A stretch of DNA of 64,000 bases from Vibrio ishigakensis. Lineage in GTDB: Bacteria > Pseudomonadota > Gammaproteobacteria > Enterobacterales > Vibrionaceae. The notes beneath the pieces were generated by a model that ran no database searches, had not been told where the DNA came from, and saw only the letters and a program-made list of their open reading frames with translations. Location of the stretch: contig NZ_AP024882.1 in the NCBI RefSeq assembly GCF_024347675.1, positions 1,752,306 through 1,816,305 of the forward strand. The letters are read 5' to 3'. Of this stretch, positions 63,426 to 64,000 are shown one piece after another. Within the stretch, counting starts at the first letter, position 1; every line of letters starts with the position of its first letter. A program made the translations under genes and the position numbers.

Positions 63426-63685
63426 GTTGGTCCCTTTTTTAAGTGGTTACGAGAGCCAATAGCGGATATGCGAAAATACTGTGATAGTCGCCAAGCCTGC
63501 AGTGCCTTTTCTGATTTACGGGCAGTTAATCAAGAATAGTGAAAATCGGACAGTTAGTTACTATCCAAAAATTAGATAGGTGGTGAGGTAGAGTTTTGCT
63601 TGTTGACAATCACCACATCGTTTGTTCGCAAGTGGCCGACTAGAATCACGATTCTCATTGCTAATAATATGAAGTCGAAAACCAA

Positions 63686-63720
63686 GCCTTAACTCATTTT
63701 GGGGCATAAATGAGTTAGGC
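63686..63720. repeat. Inverted repeat, accessory-region copy C
   Basis: AACTCATTT/AAATGAGTT perfect 9 bp arms with GCCTT and AGGC further out, loop TGGGGCAT. It aligns with copies A and B in AACTCA, GG-CA and GTTAG. Confidence 0.5.
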
Positions 63721-63774
63721 GACACGCTCTGCTAGCAGTAGAGTCGCTATTAGCTTGAAGCCAACACCAAACGT

Positions 63775-63798
63775 AAAAAGGAGCTCATTTTGAGCTCC
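63775..63798 (-). terminator. Terminator of the partial gene at the window end
   Basis: GGAGCTCA-TTT-TGAGCTCC perfect stem; read leftward it ends in TTTTT. Confidence 0.85.
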
Positions 63799-63861
63799 CT
63801 CATCTACATCACCGAGTAAAAACTGATTTGGTAGGCAGTCTTTAGCCAGTCCATTCGCGAA

Positions 63862-64000
63862 TTAATAATCCAGCGTACCGCGAATCGGGTAGTTGTTGTC
63901 TGGATGCTTAATCCAGTTAAGGCCACGAGTTAGGGCTCCAAGCTCTGGGCGTACAAATGGGTTGTTTGAGATATCCACTACATGGAGGTTGCCGTGCTCG
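63862..64000 (-). CDS. C-terminal end of a gene, partial, unrecognised
   Basis: The final 45 or so residues are visible, including NLHVVDISNNPFVRPELGAL and ending NYPIRGTLDY before TAA. The sequence is clearly protein-like and followed by a good terminator, but the family cannot be named from this fragment. Confidence 0.7.
   Translation of the reverse strand, partial: EHGNLHVVDISNNPFVRPELGALTRGLNWIKHPDNNYPIRGTLDY

Larger units (their letters stand above)
63426..63861. other. 436 bp gap with hairpin and terminator
   Basis: Contains the hairpin at 63686-63720 and the terminator at 63775-63798; otherwise nothing recognised. Confidence 0.5.

Noticed and set aside
60175..63720. Vibrio superintegron attC sites
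   Set aside because: Although GTTAG occurs, the repeats lack the long inverted-repeat layout of known VCR sites, and no integrase is present.

Overview
This window reads as chromosomal DNA of a marine, alginate-degrading Vibrio or close relative. The grounds are an alginate catabolic cluster of the Vibrio splendidus type, an OmpU-like porin, a TctABC system with a CitA/CitB-type regulator pair, and the general gene set. All calls come from reading the sequence and translations by eye; no database search was run.

Layout. 1-12.1 kb: alginate/uronate catabolism. Two tandem PL17-type oligoalginate lyases (the first cut by the window edge) diverge from kdgF-kdgK-eda, followed by a sodium:solute symporter and, further on, a PL15-type oligoalginate lyase. 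Lyases release unsaturated uronates, KdgF helps convert them to the linear keto form, and KdgK and Eda feed the product to pyruvate and glyceraldehyde-3-phosphate. The reductase that makes KDG from the linear keto form is not in the window. The same palindrome, ATTGTAnTACAAT, lies before each of these transcription units, usually near a CRP-like site, so they look like one regulon. Inside the cluster are a LysR regulator, a secreted WxDPSxKSGG tandem-repeat protein and a pair of inverted structured elements.

12.6-35.4 kb: a CpdB-like lipoprotein, an AraC regulator, a large tricorn-type S41 protease, a cold-shock protein, a CitA/CitB-like two-component pair convergent with tctA and the tctB/tctC genes, small metal-motif proteins, an OmpU-like porin, a Crp/Fnr regulator, a FUSC-like membrane protein, guaC and nnr. 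36-48.5 kb: an OFA-family MFS carrier, LysR/SDR pair, NYN-domain protein, threonine-aldolase-like enzyme, a two-component pair with an unusual ArsR-like output domain, the pstSCAB phosphate operon with a candidate Pho box, and an alpha/beta hydrolase.

48.7-59.9 kb is the most unusual stretch. A translationally coupled operon (MurE-like ligase, PBP5-like carboxypeptidase, MFS exporter) faces a LysR regulator across a promoter with three ATCGAAT repeats. A three-gene set (His-rich protein, HupE/UreJ-like membrane protein, membrane-anchored protein) sits behind a perfect Zur-type box and is probably for zinc uptake. Then come yehS, a DEAD-box helicase, and a ketoacyl-synthase III-like enzyme paired with a ferritin-like diiron protein. 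60-63.8 kb is accessory: small unrecognised genes, a Pro/Glu-rich lipoprotein and dispersed AACTCA...GTTAG repeats. A partial unrecognised gene ends the window.
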